The notes under the pieces were generated by a model, which saw only the letters and a program-made list of their open reading frames with translations, ran no database searches and had not been told where the DNA came from. Both the position numbers and the translations under genes were made by a program. A DNA stretch of 64,000 bases from Hofstenia miamia (Eukaryota > Xenacoelomorpha > Acoela): NCBI GenBank assembly GCA_004352715.1, contig SCFE01000016.1, forward strand, positions 1,555,855 to 1,619,854, in the 5' to 3' direction. Position 1 is the stretch's first letter, and each line of letters begins with the position of its first letter. This document shows positions 38,958-52,376 of the stretch, in pieces.

Positions 38958-39800
38958 ATATATATATATATATATTCATAGTGACATTGCAAAGTGGTTA
39001 TTTTTGAATTTTGACATAAAAAGTTAATACGGTAGGTAATACGATAAGAAACTCAACCATTTAAACTCTATAAATATATTATGATTATAGTTGATGGCAA
39101 TTTTACGAACTACTTTATTACAGAGCCTACCTATAAGTTGATATGCATGCACTATTTTGTAAGTATATGTCTATTTTTTGTCTCAAGATAGTGCTGATGC
39201 ACTTAAAATTTTCTATTCGCATGTATTGATATTTGATATTTTGATATTTTCACGAAGTGTCCTCCATAAAACTTTAAAATCATAATCTGTGAGATGTGTT
39301 TTAATTCCCTTTAAAATTTGTTGATTTTTCACAATTTCTTAATGAATATATAAGGCCGCAGGCTGGTCAGTCTCGTGTAGATTTATCGACCGGAAGTCTC
39401 TAGCATTTAACTAAGTTATAGCTTAAGAATCTGCATTCAAGTAGATTCTATGAGATCGTGACTGGCATACATAATAACTTCTGCCTCCTCGACTTTAGAT
39501 AATTTATAATCACTTTTGATTAGCTTTCTGAAAGTAAATATAAAAAAGTCGTTTTCAGCGTTTTTAATTTACTTTCATTAATTATTGCCAGGCAATGTTC
39601 TATTCTCACCTCAACTATCACAATGCTTCCTGAATAAAATCAACAAATTATTATCACTCGCAGTGTGGATAATGGCTTTTCTATTTGAAAGAAATACAAG
39701 AAACATTGCAAAATAAAATAATTTCAATTTGCTGCATAAACTATGCAAGAAAAAAAGAAATCTGTGACAGTAATAGTCTTTTTTTCTAAGCACACTAACG

Positions 39801-39860
39801 TTTTAATACATGTATTTTTCAAAAGGTCTCAGACATTTTGAAAAAATACATGTATTAAAA
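39801..39860. repeat. Near-perfect hairpin, 24/25-bp arms
   Basis: TTTTAATACATGTATTTTTC followed by AAAA forms the left arm (39801-39824). The right arm (39836-39860) is its reverse complement with one extra A. The loop is 11 bases (GGTCTCAGACA). ATACATGTAT within each arm is itself palindromic. Confidence 0.85.
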
Positions 39861-41409
39861 ATTTAGTTTAATCGGAAGTTCCATAGGAAATGAAAATTTC
39901 TAGTGAAAATAGGATTGATGAGGAATCTTGTCCACGCAAATTGGGCGATGGTTTTTTGCAATTTCTTGAAGCAAAAGCCTAATGTTTTGCCTACTCTGTA
40001 ATCTTGACCTATTTAAGAAGTGATTTATAATTTTGGTGGCATTCTATAACAATTGATACGTATTGGATATCATATATGAATTTATGTGTGCTAGTACGTA
40101 CTGATATTTCTGACTAAGTAAAAATAGTAGTTTTCAGCAATGCATCTACAGTAGAACTGTTTCATGGTCTAAGCAATTCATTAATGTCAGCATGCATTAC
40201 ACAGGATCCATAGAAAGGATTTGTTTTCAATGATCTAAGAATGGCTTTCTCTGTCACGTTGCTTGTCATATATGGCCTAGCACGGCATTTCAAATAGCTT
40301 AAGATACTGCACAGTGGGCCAGAATAATCAAGACCTGGACAAAATTGATAACTTCTACCACGTCTACCAACACTAATGTTGACATGCCCGCTTTAATTGT
40401 GCCAACAATTTCTAATTCTTTTACTAATGTCTCGCACTAGGACCTGGCAACCAAAAATTGATAATCAGAAAAAATCATATAGATTCATAAATCTATTGTG
40501 ATATAAAAAAATGTTTGATAACTACCCTTACTAACTTTGGCATGCCAGCAATAATAACTAAAAGTCAAGAAAGTAATAATTCATAAACATCCGTCATATG
40601 TAGTGTATTGGGTCATAGCTAGGGTTAGGGTTAAACTTAATTTAACTTTCAAATTTATTTTTTGCAGAAATGTATTTAGTGATATCGTGGATTTTTAAAT
40701 GCTTAATTGCCTAAATTTTAGAATCCGTCGAAATGAAGAGCGTTTATTTTTTAGAAAACAAAAGTGACTATTGATTTGCTAAGCTTAAGTATATGAGTTT
40801 TTTCACTACGTGGCCCACCATGCACTGGTCTCATTATGAAAATTCGAGTATTTCTCCCTTTACTGTGGTTGCAAAATTTGTTGTAGCTTTTTACTAGTCA
40901 TGTTGAAACAGTGCCAAACACATCTCAGAAATGCTTTTGCATGTGTTTCTTAAGCAATATTTGCTTAGTTTAGTGCACTTGCATTCACTAATATGTACAC
41001 ACGCACTTATTCTATTTATTTGCATATATTTACTTTCCTAGACATGAATATTTCTGAATTCAACTAGCATTCAGTCTATCATCATATTTATAATCGTAGT
41101 TCTGTCGTTCCTTCAGTGATTCGTTAATCAATATTTTCTCAACATTTTATAACTATAGATTAAGACATGCAAGTTAACCTATGCAATTTATTGCGGATTT
41201 CTTTAATTCTTTTTACACATATATATGCATAATATAAACTCTTATTAAGTATCATGCTTCAATTTTTTTTTAATAATGTTACATGCACATACAATGCATA
41301 TGTACAATTATAAGATACTAATATCTTATTATCACGTCCAGGTCAAGCTCAGATATGTACTACTGTCCATTCACATGAATTTTTTCTAGGAGGAAAAAAT
41401 CTTCAATAT

Positions 41410-42336
41410 GTGTAGTTCAGCTGAAACTGAAATTAAGTGTACTGAAATGAATCGACCAAAACTGAATCTGAATTCAATAAAAAATGCAAAACTGAATTAA
41501 AATTGAAACTGAAACAAATTTCTCACCTAATTTTCAGATATTAAGTTTATTTCATGTAAATTTGTAAGGCGATCACATAAAAACGCACTAACACAACATG
41601 CTTTTGATGGCTTGCAAATTTTGGCTCACATAACATTTACGAGTAAGCTCTGTTAAAATGTGATGTTTCTAATTTTGAAGATCTTTCTTATACGAGTTTA
41701 AATTATAAGTATATTAGCTTAAATATCCCAACATGCAACATTAGAATTAGCTAAAGGGTATATATTATACAGTAATGATTTAAAGTAGGGCTATGCGGGA
41801 AGAAATTTCCGTACCCATAATTACCAGAATATAAATGCATTCAATTTACAACACTTAATGCATTAATAACTCCAAACTATATAAAATAAAAATCAAATAT
41901 ATTTGCCACGAATGACCAATAAGTTTCTGACAAAGTTACCTTTGTTTTGCTGTGATGGTTGTGATGGTATTTATTGCAGTCTTAATTATAGAATTTTGAT
42001 TTAGTTGCTTGATTTTTAAATAATACGTTTCAGAAGGATTAATAAACATTTAATAACAAATTGTTATAAAGTTTACATAAGAAGTGTTAATTTTATAATA
42101 CTATCTTTTTGCAAGTTACCAGTTAATTTTATTCCTTAAACGTGCCATGCTTACCCGCGACTATTACCCGTACCTGCTCAGCTCTAATCTAGTTTGTCAC
42201 TAATATATGAAATTTAAAATTGAAACTGAAATAGGTAAACTTTTTGAATTGAAATGGAAACTGAACCGGAAATTTCTTGAAATCCAATTAAAATCTGAAA
42301 CGGCAATTATCCCTATTTTAATTCAGTTGAGCACAC
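41410..42336. mobile_element. Possible outer inverted-repeat element with CTGAA-rich ends
   Basis: The left edge GTGTAGTTCAGCTGAAACTG and the right edge read inversely (GTGTGCTCAACTGAATTAAA) are similar. Both subterminal regions are dense in CTGAAACTGAAATT-like words (41421-41520 and 42220-42330). A second, shorter inverted-repeat unit (41786-42186) lies within it. No clear target duplication was found. Confidence 0.35.
41786..42186. mobile_element. Possible nested hAT-like element
   Basis: The left edge TAGGGCTATGCGGG and the right edge read inversely (TAGAGCTGAGCAGG) agree at 10 of 14 positions. TACCCGTACC/CCGTACCC words occur near both ends. Flanking octamers agree only weakly (ATTTAAAG and ATCTAGTT). 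It lies within the 41410-42336 unit. Confidence 0.35.
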
Positions 42337-42912
42337 TATCTGTAGTCACTCAAAAAATAATTGTGAACCATCTTAAAAATTAAAAACTTGTGAACCATCT
42401 TAAAAATTTAATACATGTTCTAATAGAAAATACATTAAAAATATGCGATGTTTCTGACGTATAGTAATCCCCTGTGATTGCTTTTCTACTTTCTTGCATC
42501 ACATACACACATGATGCAATTTCAATTTAACATCGTTTAGGTTGCAAAACTGCATGAATTATCAATAAATTTAGTTAACAAATTCCCCATCGGTTTTGAA
42601 ATTCAATATAACTTATCTCATATCTTGAATTTATAGGATCTCAGAGAAAGAGATTTTTTAGTAATATTAATAATGTCTATTTCCAGCATCTAAATTTTGG
42701 TTAATTAAAGCATGTTGGTTTTCTCTTTGAAAGTATTCCAAATTTGCATCACAGGAAATTTTCCACTATCGCAATTTCCATCTGTGCCATTAATAACTAC
42801 TTTTCTAAGCTTAACGTCTGTCTCATGTTTTTACCTTCTGAACCCAATTCTACCTCTTTTATTTCAAATTTCTTTGTAAAATATTATATATCTGTCACTG
42901 AAATACTTAGAT

Positions 42913-44037
42913 ATCAATTAAAATGAAACGGAGAAGGATATTTTTATCCATTTTCGATGACGCGCTCGAGCATTGCGACCGGAATCTCACGAATAACTCG
43001 CTCAATATTTGCTTCCAATGCTTCAATCGATTTTTGCTTTTACGTAGCCCCAAAGAAAAAAGTCCAAAGGTGATATCAGGTGATCTTGGTGGCCAATGCA
43101 CAGGGCCAAAACATGAAATTAATTGCTCACCAAAATAACATCGCAATAAGTCCAGTGTTACGCGCGCTGTGTGGCAAGTGGCACAATCTTGTTGGAACCA
43201 AATGTCGTGGACAAATATCGTGGAGACCATGTGCTTTAATTTGAGTTACCAAAAAGTCTGTTATCATGGCGCAATAACGTTCGCCGTTGACGGTAACGTG
43301 TTGGTCGGCAGCCTTTTTGAAAAATACGGACCGATGATTCCACCAGCCCACTAAGCACACCAAAATGTTGTTTTCAATGGTTATAAGAGATGCTCTTGAT
43401 ACACTACGGGTTGCTCTTCACCCCAAATACAGCAATTTTGCGTGTTTACGTAGCCATTGAGCCAGAATTAAGCCTTATCACTGAACAAAATTTGGCGCGG
43501 AAAAATGGATTTTCTTGGATACGTTCAAAAGCCCATTCACTGAACACATGACGCAAACGAAGGTCCAGCGGCTTCAATTCCTGCACGAGCTGTATTTTTT
43601 ATGTCTTTAAACTCAAATATTTCTTCAAAATGCGCAAGATTGTTGCATACGACAAGCCAAGTTGTTGAGAGCGGTGGCGAATCGATTCTTCGGTCTTCGA
43701 CTACACTTTCTGCTACAGCCGCAATGTTTTCTACACTACGAGCTGTACGTGGCCTACCAGACGATGGGACATCCCACCAAGTTGCTTGGCCTTAAATTTT
43801 TTCGATTATTCTGCGAATTATGGATTCTGAAGGTCGATTATGTGGACCATAGGTTGGGCGTAATTTGCGAAAAACTTCTTTTACAGAACGCTGATTTTCA
43901 TAGTACAATAGAACAATTTGTAAACGTTGTTGTGGCGTATATCTTTCCATGTTGAATTGTAAAACAATATTGAGTAAAAGTGACCTATGAGTCAGAAAAC
44001 CCCTACTGGAAAAAACCGCTCGTTTTGAATCACCCAT
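42913..44037 (-). pseudogene. Mariner-like (DUF4817-type) transposase pseudogene
   Basis: Read on the minus strand. The N-terminus at 43950 begins MERYTPQQRLQIVLLYYENQ (helix-turn-helix, DUF4817-like). Further along, in shifted frames, come ENIAAVAESVVEDR, FWLNGYVNTQNC...IWGEE (first catalytic block) and IWFQQDCATCHTARVTLDLL (second catalytic Asp). FGPVHWPPRSPDIT follows, holding the third catalytic Asp. Several frameshifts and stops break it, and the C-terminal tail is eroded near 42913. The 5' end, GGGTGATTCAAAACGAGC (read inversely, ending 44036), looks like this family's terminal repeat and is followed by TA-rich DNA. I see no matching repeat at the other end, so the copy is probably truncated. 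The family is common in arthropods. Confidence 0.85.
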
Positions 44038-44051
44038 TATATATATCTATA

Positions 44052-44091
<40 letters not shown>

Positions 44092-44200
44092 AAAATGGTT
44101 ATTTTAAATTAACATAGGCTTCTTATTAGAGATATTATTCATATATTGCCTTAGAAACTTTAAAAATATGTATTGATCAAATGCTGGCATTTTCTATTGT

Positions 44201-44214
44201 NNNNNNNNNNNNNN
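44201..44214. other. Short assembly gap (14 N)
   Basis: A run of 14 Ns in unremarkable AT-rich DNA. Confidence 0.99.
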
Positions 44215-44297
44215 TACATTTAGCAATAAGTCATGCGCAATTTGGCTGCCGCAAGTAGTTTACCTATTTCTAGAAACAACATATACAATATGTGCAG

Positions 44298-44303
<6 letters not shown>

Positions 44304-44339
<36 letters not shown>
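44304..44339. repeat. (TA)n microsatellite
   Basis: A pure TA tract in intron 1, with another at 44041-44085 just beyond the mariner-like pseudogene. Confidence 0.95.
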
Positions 44340-44341
<2 letters not shown>

Positions 44342-47300
44342 AAATAAATATTTTGAAAATTTTTTATATAGTGCATTAGAAATATGTGTGCACTTCATGT
44401 TTTTTCAAACAAAGTATTATCAAGCTCGCAAATTGTAACTAAAACCCTTAGGTCCCAAATTTTCTTTTGTGTTAAGCGCCTTGTAGTGATTAAAATGGAG
44501 CGAAACATATATGTGTAGAAGTGATTATGAAATCTATTTATACAATTAAAAAAACAGATTTTTTCAGTTCCTAATTTCTTTCGAATTTAGTAAAATATGA
44601 AAATTCAATGCAAATTAATCTCTTATAAATTTTATTTAAAAACTAATAGAAAAAGTTACATTTCTACGAATATTTATTAATTTCTACAATTGAATTACTT
44701 TAATACAATCACACATTTTATGTTTTCTAAAATAGAAAATTACAAAACTTTGTAATGAAAAAATCCTCATGGTCAACATTGCGATTCCTTACTGCAAAGT
44801 AGAGAAATATTTTTAATAAAATGTTGTAAAAATATTTAGTAACAATTTAAAGGAATTAAATGCATTTGTCAAACTGCAAAATCTAAAATGCTCACATCGG
44901 CAGATTAAAGCAAAATTTGGTTGAATAAAAAATTAAAACTATTTTTTCTTTAATTACAAAATTTATAAGATTACAAATGTTACATACATCATTTGAAGCC
45001 TTCACGGTTTGTATCGTCGGATGCATCAGTACAATGTTGTCAAAAATTCGTTCTTAAAGTACCAAACATTATTAATTTGCATTTCTCAAAATCTCCATTT
45101 TGCTTGAATCTGACGATATGTTATCAGCTAAAGTTACTTTTGGTTATAATTCTCAAAGAAATAACAGTGATAAAGCTCTTTAACAGAATAATGGTGCTCA
45201 CTGATACCTGATGGAGGATGGAGCAGAAAATGTTGTTAAAACGAAGAGTGTGGAAATTGCTTGCATGTTTAGTGCGAGATGAGAAGCTGTAACATCAGTG
45301 AAAGCTCAAAATGCACGATAATGTTGACCAATGACAGTTCATGAACACAGCTAAAAGCTTGTCAATTCCTATTAGCATTTTTGCATTATTCTAATATCGT
45401 AGAAGTTCAGCTTAAGAAACCCGACTTGAAGCTATGGACTGGACCTTGGGCAATAAAATTGAAAAGAACAGAGCATTGGTATTTTAAACCCGTGTTTCAG
45501 CTACTATGCGGAAAGATCGGCGTGAAAGTTGATCGAACATGCCATAGAAGTGATTTGCTGCTCTGAGATTTATGTAGTTTAGCCTTACTTGCTATTTCCC
45601 TATGTCTCTCATATTGCTAAAATGATATATGTGGCTTTGTTCAAACAGTTAAATAGTTCTACTAGAAAATTCAAAATTCAGAGAAGAATGAATTAGGTGA
45701 TGTACACAAGAGATACATGATATCTTCAATACAACTTCGCAAGCAAAAGTTTTTTCAAGAAAATTGAAGTTCTCATTTTATCATTTCTTGATATATAATC
45801 AAGACTTAGCAACATACATTGATTGTTTTAATATAATTTGAAATAAATCCAATGACATGGAAAATAAAAATTTTCCTGATAGTGTTATTTTTGTTAGAAT
45901 TGATGTACATTTTTATATTGAGCATTTAGTTTTCTTCGGTTAGGTCCAGTAAGTGAATAGATTGCCGGGAAGCAATGGTCGGTTCGTGTCGGGTTCGCTT
46001 GATCAAATTGTGTGTCGGGTGGGGTTGGGTGCACTTATTTCATTGAATGTCCATTCCCCTTAATTGTAGTATAATTCATCAGATCTAAAGACTTTAACAA
46101 TTTACCTAGAAATTTAATCACTTTAAAATTTGTCTCATCATCCCATCATTCAGTACACATTGCTTTATCTTCCAAAACATTTTTTTTCAAAATTGTTAAA
46201 CTAAAAACATGACATGTTTCTTTTTGAAAAATTTGGTAGGGATTATACGTTAGTGATTTCGAAAAAACTAAATGTTCATTTCACTTGAATAATCCAATTC
46301 TTACAAAAATTATACCAACAATCTTGACATTATTACCTTCATTTGGTAAATCTTCTTTTGAGTGATGATTGTAACCTTGTTTCTTATCATTGTGTAAACT
46401 AGCGGCACTGGACTTTTATACGCTGAAATTGCGAAAACTGCGTAACTGTGTTTTAGCTTAGCATAAATTCAAATTATGGCATGGATGTAATTTACCTTTG
46501 AACATTAGGTTTCGCGAATGATTTTAAATGAAATCAATTACGGTTGTCAATGACGCTTGGGGGAAAAGTATTCATTTATTGGGTGAATACAACCAATTGT
46601 TCTGAAAACTCTGTCACCAAGAAGGCGTTTTTCAATGTGAGAAGAACATTTGTAAAAACCTGCTGAACTTCGAACAATCAACACTTGTAACAGATTATGA
46701 CAACTAAGTGATGCATAATGATGCATCAAATGCTTTATTTACTTCAGAATTTACTTTCGAGAAACCACAGTTGGGATATACATTTCAAATATCATTGATT
46801 AATACACAACCGTTTTTTGCTTTGAGACGGTTCAATCGAACATTTCTGAAGTGATGTCAGGCGACTTTCTGCATATATGCCTTGAATTTATTTCCTATAA
46901 TGTATTCTTGAGAGCATTTGCGGCTTCCATAACTCATTTCTTAGAATTTGTGATGATTTCTAAAAAATTTTTAGCTCCCATAACTCACAAATTCATTAAA
47001 ATCTCTAAAATCTGAAAACATAACTGGATAAAGAATTTTGTCCTTCTTTATTTTAAACTCCAATTCGCGCCTGTTCGCGAACCGATTTAGGTCCATATCT
47101 TTGCTAAGTTGAAGTAAGTTGTTGTTCTCATGACCTTAGACCGCCTTATTATTATTTGAGCGTTAGATATTAGAGGAATTTCAAAGTTTTTACAAACATC
47201 ATTGTGATTGGAAAAAATATTTCAATATACTTTGGGTGAAGGAATAATTTGTGTTTACCATATCAGTAGAGCACATATTTCGCAATTCAAATAAGGAATT

Positions 47301-47820
47301 CGAAGCTTTGTATTGACAATAGAATGATTGCAAATTATATTGCATTGATAAATACTCTTGAGGACCTAAATTTGACAGTATTTTTTAACGATATTGGCCA
47401 TAAGTAGAGCAATATTAATGTAGGAATTGATGGGGCTGGCTTGGTATTTAATTGAGTAAGATATTACGTTAATTATGCTTGATTGGCTACATTCGATGTG
47501 CATAGCGCAGTTGATTAATTTCTGAATGGATAAAAATTTTGTGATAATTTAATTTATTGTGAATTGTTCGATATTTTCAACATTTTTTTACAAGTGTAAA
47601 GTATTTGCTCCCAATCTCTGAAACATGTCAACTTTAGAATGAATGCTTTGTATTATCACCCCTACTTTTAATTTAGACTTAATATTAAAAACATTCGTAT
47701 ACAATAATTTTTTTGAAAAATTGGGCTTAATGAAATACAATAGTGCGTATATTCAACATCAGAATATTAAATATATAATTACAAACTTTTTGTTCTTAAT
47801 CCCATATTGTGGTTTTCATT
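44340..47820 (+). other. Intron 1 DNA, no gene recognised
   Basis: Apart from the CGGGT-rich patch at 45955-46035, only short chance frames are seen. Confidence 0.55.
45955..46035. repeat. CGGGT-rich patch, hAT-like subterminal words
   Basis: The patch carries GCCGGGAAG, GGTCGGTTCGTGTCGGGTTC and GTGTCGGGTGGGGTTGGGTG. The composition resembles the ends of the hAT-type elements elsewhere in the window, but I found no paired terminus. Confidence 0.3.
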
Positions 47821-47848
<28 letters not shown>

Positions 47849-47851
<3 letters not shown>

Positions 47852-48033
47852 CTCCTGCTAAATTTTTTTTAAAAACCTCATCATGACCGCGTTTCCAAAC
47901 CTAAATCTTTGAAATTTACCTACCCCCATAGTAAATATATTTAAGTCCGAGTGAACACTGTGGGAGCATTGGCCAAAAAATAATTTTTCTTCTAAAATAT
48001 AAAGTTTTTGCATTTTCTATTGCAAAAAGCAGG

Positions 48034-48071
<38 letters not shown>
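47849..48071. repeat. Dispersed TA-linked repeat, copy A
   Basis: It begins near ATCTCCTGCTAAA and contains GACCGCGTTTCC, AAATATATTTAAGTCCGAGTG and TTCTATTGCAAAAAGC, and ends in a TA tract. The same ordered words recur at 58942-59179, and part of them at 51500-51665. A TA tract also lies directly before it (47821-47848). Confidence 0.7.
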
Positions 48072-48073
<2 letters not shown>

Positions 48074-49939
48074 GATTTTGCTTTGGACTTTTGTACTTTT
48101 CTGAAATTGTCAATTTTCTTAGTATTTTTAAAAAGTAATTTAGTCGAGAAGGCAACTCTTTTTAATAAACTTATCAGTTTTGTTTTGTGGGCATGTCGAA
48201 TAAGTCGTTGACTAGAAATTTTCCCATTGTGGCATTTACCTTAGAAATTGTTTCCAAAGATCACCGGCAGCCAATGAATTTAAATGTTAATATTGATGGC
48301 AAGGATTAACCGCATTGTCAATAACGAGGGAGTGGGACTGGAAAAGATGCTGATTGTGGAAACTCCAATAATAATTGACCCCGCTTAATAATTTGGCTTC
48401 GATTGTGGGAATGTGTCTTTTGGGAGTTGTGTTTAGAGATACATTTCATTAATACAGAATATTATTTATTAATGAGTTCGCAGTGTGAACACCTGCATGC
48501 TGCTCTTTTATTAAATTTATACACTTGCCTAGCTTCTTATTTGTTATTCTTCAATATTTTTGGACATTAAATTTAATGATATGTAGTATCCCGTTTTAAA
48601 TTTTATTGATTTTTTTCTGCATATTGACCTTAGAAATCCCTGCTTCCTTTTTTCAAGAAACTAATCATTTCAAACAAAGCCTAGCAAATTTGCGAAAGAA
48701 TTAGTTGATAAAGTCCAGAAATACAAAAATTGTAATAATGTATTTATATAAATTATTTTTTCATTCATATTTCAGTGATCGTAATTGCAAAGAAAATCAG
48801 ATGTTAAGAAAAGCAGTGTTTTTATGACGTAGCAAGCACATTAAAGTTTTCTGGAATCGGATTACTTCTATATGACTTAACGGTTTTAGTCCTATGGGAA
48901 ATTATTTCTAAAACACAAAGTAGTCTGGAAAGATTGCAAGGAGCCACAATTGCCTATGAAGTCTGTAGTCCAGCTTAAATTAGTATCCAGATATGCATTG
49001 ATTTAATGATCCGGGGATTAGGAATGCTTTGACATTTCAAGGGTAAAATACTGTGTAATATTTTTGAGAGTGTAAATCTATTCCTAGATGTTTTTTAAGT
49101 TATTGCAGCACTGCAATTATCTTGTTTAATAGTGAAATTTTTTGGTTGTGATAGATTACTGATTGATGTTCGGTGAGTAAGTCATTTAAGTAACTAGTGT
49201 TTGTGATTATTCTAGTAATGACTGCAAACTGTTTAAGACTCAGCAGTACATCATGTTACGAGAGTATAATTCTCATTTTACTTGTATGCTTTGAGAATTT
49301 AGTACAATTGTAAAGAACTATTGATAAGTTTTTGCGTATCCCCCTATCACACCCCAAATGGAAGATGCCGCCTCCCTCCTAAATCCATCCCTGAGGACAA
49401 TGTATGTTGTCTACTAAATCAAAATGTATCTTGAATTATTGAATATTAAGACAAAAGATCAATACATGAATGTAAACAAGAAGTGCAACATTTATGACAG
49501 TTCCTAGATTTCATTTTAGTGTCTTGTGGGAAAGCAGAAATTTATTGAATTTGTAATTTTGATTTAAGCTAAGAATTGCCAAAAAGTAAAATTTTTAGTA
49601 GAAATTTTTTAACCTTAAACAGTCTGGCGTGTCTTAAAAAGGATAAAACGTTTTTGCACATTTTCAAGAAATTTCTCCAAGCCTATTAGGAAATTTGGAA
49701 ATCTTGAGCATTGTCATATCTATTGGAGACATGATTAAATGTAATGTTGAAAATTTCGAATAAAGCGTATTGCTGTGGCTGAAGAATTTAAAAAAGATCA
49801 TTTATTTTTATTTGAAACTTTCGAATTTTTAAAAAAGATTAGATTTAAATTATCTGCATACCTGACGTTCATGTAATTATAAGGTTTCGAGCCCATGGAG
49901 TCAACAACGAACTTTAACTGCTTCTTTATGTGTGCATAG

Positions 49940-50150
49940 ATCTCCCAAACCTATTAAGTGCAAAGTCAAAAATCCCGCAACGAAGGTGCCTGTGACCGGA
50001 AACTTCGCTCAACAGGAAACCTCAATGAAAAGAGCCAACTCACGGACTAAAAGCAAAAACGAAAGAAACGGCTCTTCTCTATCACGTGGTGCTTTCAGAT
50101 TTTGGATATCTTTGTTCGTTCTTGAGATATACGCACTTAAAAAAATTTAA
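49940..50150 (+). CDS. Possible coding exon of unknown origin in intron 1
   Basis: An open frame follows a reasonable acceptor (pyrimidine-rich run ending GTGCATAG at 49939) and runs to TAA at 50148-50150. It is richer in G and C than its neighbours and encodes a basic, Ser/Lys/Asn-rich peptide (SPKPIKCKVKNPATKVPVTG, then a stretch with KRANSRTKSKNERNGSS). An AATAAA hexamer lies about 80 bases downstream (near 50228), so it could be a terminal exon. No good internal GT donor is visible (GTGGTG at about 50085 is the best and is weak). It does not resemble any anoctamin segment and is not in phase with exon 1. It may equally be a chance frame in a decayed repeat. Confidence 0.25.
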
Positions 50151-51175
50151 GAACAGCAAAACATTTTAAGAAATTCCTGCTTTGCTAATGCTTAAATTTA
50201 TTGCATACAATAGTTATATTTCAATTAATAAAACCTAAGTTTATTGCATTATCATTATTTTTATTGAGAAATTGAACTTTGAACTTTCCATGAGAAGAAA
50301 GTTCATATCCTTTGACCCTGTGGGATTACGCCTAGGCTTCACGTCAATATTCCCTTACTGTTTCATTTCAAATATTTAATAAAAAAACTAATCGAGAGTT
50401 TGAAAAATCAATTATTTCAATATTTTGCAACCCAATTTTTTTATGTAATATGATCTCAGAACATAGCAGGCCCAGGGGCCTGACTGAAAATCCCTCTGTT
50501 GACCGCATGGTTTTCTATGCAAATTATATTTCAAAAAATTTGCTGTGTCAAACTATTTTAACTCATTTGCGACAGCATCAGTAATACCATTTGCATATTT
50601 CATTATATATTCACAAATGGATAGTTACTACTCCAAAATGTTCTGAAAATATTTATGGAAAAAACAATTAAGAAAGAAAGACATTTCAAATGGTTACACT
50701 GCCAGTGTTTATTGTATAACGGCGGTACTTTCCCACTGTGAATGTAATAAAATCATCAGCCTCCATAGTTTATATAGCCTTGTCTTCATATACACACCCT
50801 TATTTAAAAAACATGCTATGTGATATTATTCGCAGTAGCTTCCGGTTATTCTTGGTAGGACCATCGGTGAGGTCTGTAGCCCCCATCCAAGTTTGACTAT
50901 GCAATTCATCTCTCCTCAAAACCATGTCGGATGAGATGCCCCATGCAATTGCAAAGCCTTCTCTATGTTTGAGCCACTATTTAAATAAAAATTCACTAAA
51001 GATCACTTTAATACATTATTGAAATAAATGAGTTCCACAGTGCAATGCACTACTAGCTGTCAAGCTTAATATTATTGAATACATATACAAAATATCAGTG
51101 AACTATTTTTATAGAACAGTCTTGAACAGTGCCATGTACATAAACTCCGCAACCACATTCACTCCTCTGGTTAAA

Positions 51176-51210
<35 letters not shown>

Positions 51211-51499
51211 GTATATAAAATAAAAAATTAATTATTTTCGGAAATTGATTAATTAAATTTGGAAGGTCTAAATATTGAATTATCCTTTGTTTTTTGTTTC
51301 TAAGCATTTGTAATCTTTCTATCACTTTTACATAAGTGGTACTTATTTACAGCACTTTATTGATTAATGTCAAATATTAATTAGTATATTTTCTAAGAAA
51401 CTTTACTTATTTCAAGTATTTTTTCTCCTACTGTATATATAGACATTTACCGGCTTTGGATACACAATTTTGAAATATCAAAAAATATATACGGGTGCT

Positions 51500-51665
51500 A
51501 GATAACATGGTGGAAGGCGCTGAATACTGGTCCAAAAAATTTTTTTGAAAAAACTTGACCCCTATCCCAAATGCGCAATGTAAAAAATTTTGGATAAAAC
51601 GAATTATTCTGGCTTTCCATTATAAAAAGCGCTGGATAATATGGAAAATCGGAAATTGAGGGCCG
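51500..51665. repeat. Dispersed TA-linked repeat, partial copy C
   Basis: The segment with CCCAAATGCGCAATG, AAATTTTGGATAAAAC and TTTCCATTATAAAAAGCGC parallels CCCACTAAATGCGTTAG, AAATTTTGGACGAC and TTTCCATAGCAAAAAGCG in the copy at 58942. It is diverged, with a TA tract starting about 45 bases further on. Confidence 0.5.
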
Positions 51666-51702
51666 TGGATACAAATCCCATAGTATCTAGAGCCCTTTTA
51701 TT

Positions 51703-51707
<5 letters not shown>

Positions 51708-51751
<44 letters not shown>

Positions 51752-51778
51752 GCATATATATATATATATATATATATC
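51708..51778. repeat. (TA)n microsatellite with CA/TG interruptions
   Basis: A compound TA tract holding TACATATACATATATATGCA in its middle. Confidence 0.95.
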
Positions 51779-52376
51779 CACTAAGTAACTTATTACATAT
51801 ATTGTCTAGGCTACCTTAAATTGGTCTGCTAACAACCCTGAAAAGGTCAAATGGACTGCACATACATATAAATTAAAAATAATTATTTTATATGAATGAA
51901 TTTCCTTAAATAGTAGTTGATAGATTTTAGGGCAATAACATGTAAAAATCAATCCGCTTCAATAATTGCAATGTTTTGAATGAAGAAGTTGAATACATAT
52001 TTCATTTTCATGTATCAAGCACGTGTTTGATTGACAGCCTATGCAATCTGTTACAGAGTCATAAAAAGTTTCAAAAATAGGTCAGTGTATCAATAATAAA
52101 ATTTGTTTTTTTCAGAAATTACTTTAAATGTTTTCTTTTTAAAATAATTGTTTTAAAAATATTTTCTTAATATTTAAAAAAGTCGTTAATATTACTAAAA
52201 AGTATTAAAATTGTGTGTAACTTAAATACTTAATAATCCATATTTCCAGTTCTTTATATTTGTTGTTTTGCCTTTTATGCTATTTAAAATGTGTCTTTGC
52301 GGTATTGACCGACAAGATTCGCAAGTGGGCTGTACCGACCCACTGCGAAAAACTGTTTCTAAATTTTCACAAAAAT

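Noticed and set aside
35549-38981. Long open frames across 35.5-39.0 kb on both strands
   Set aside because: They are made of N runs and (TA)n translated as Tyr-Ile repeats, not genes.
40620-40634. TAGGGTTAGGGTTA, a telomere-like word
   Set aside because: Only two units in unremarkable DNA, too short to be more than chance or a trivial interstitial trace.
43127-43363. Frames on the plus strand between 42923 and 43955
   Set aside because: Antisense shadows of the mariner-like pseudogene, which reads on the minus strand.
45381-45566. Plus-strand frame of 61 codons (LKLWTGPWAIKLKRTEHWYF)
   Set aside because: Composition looks less random than its neighbours, but there is no recognisable domain, splice context or repeat partner.
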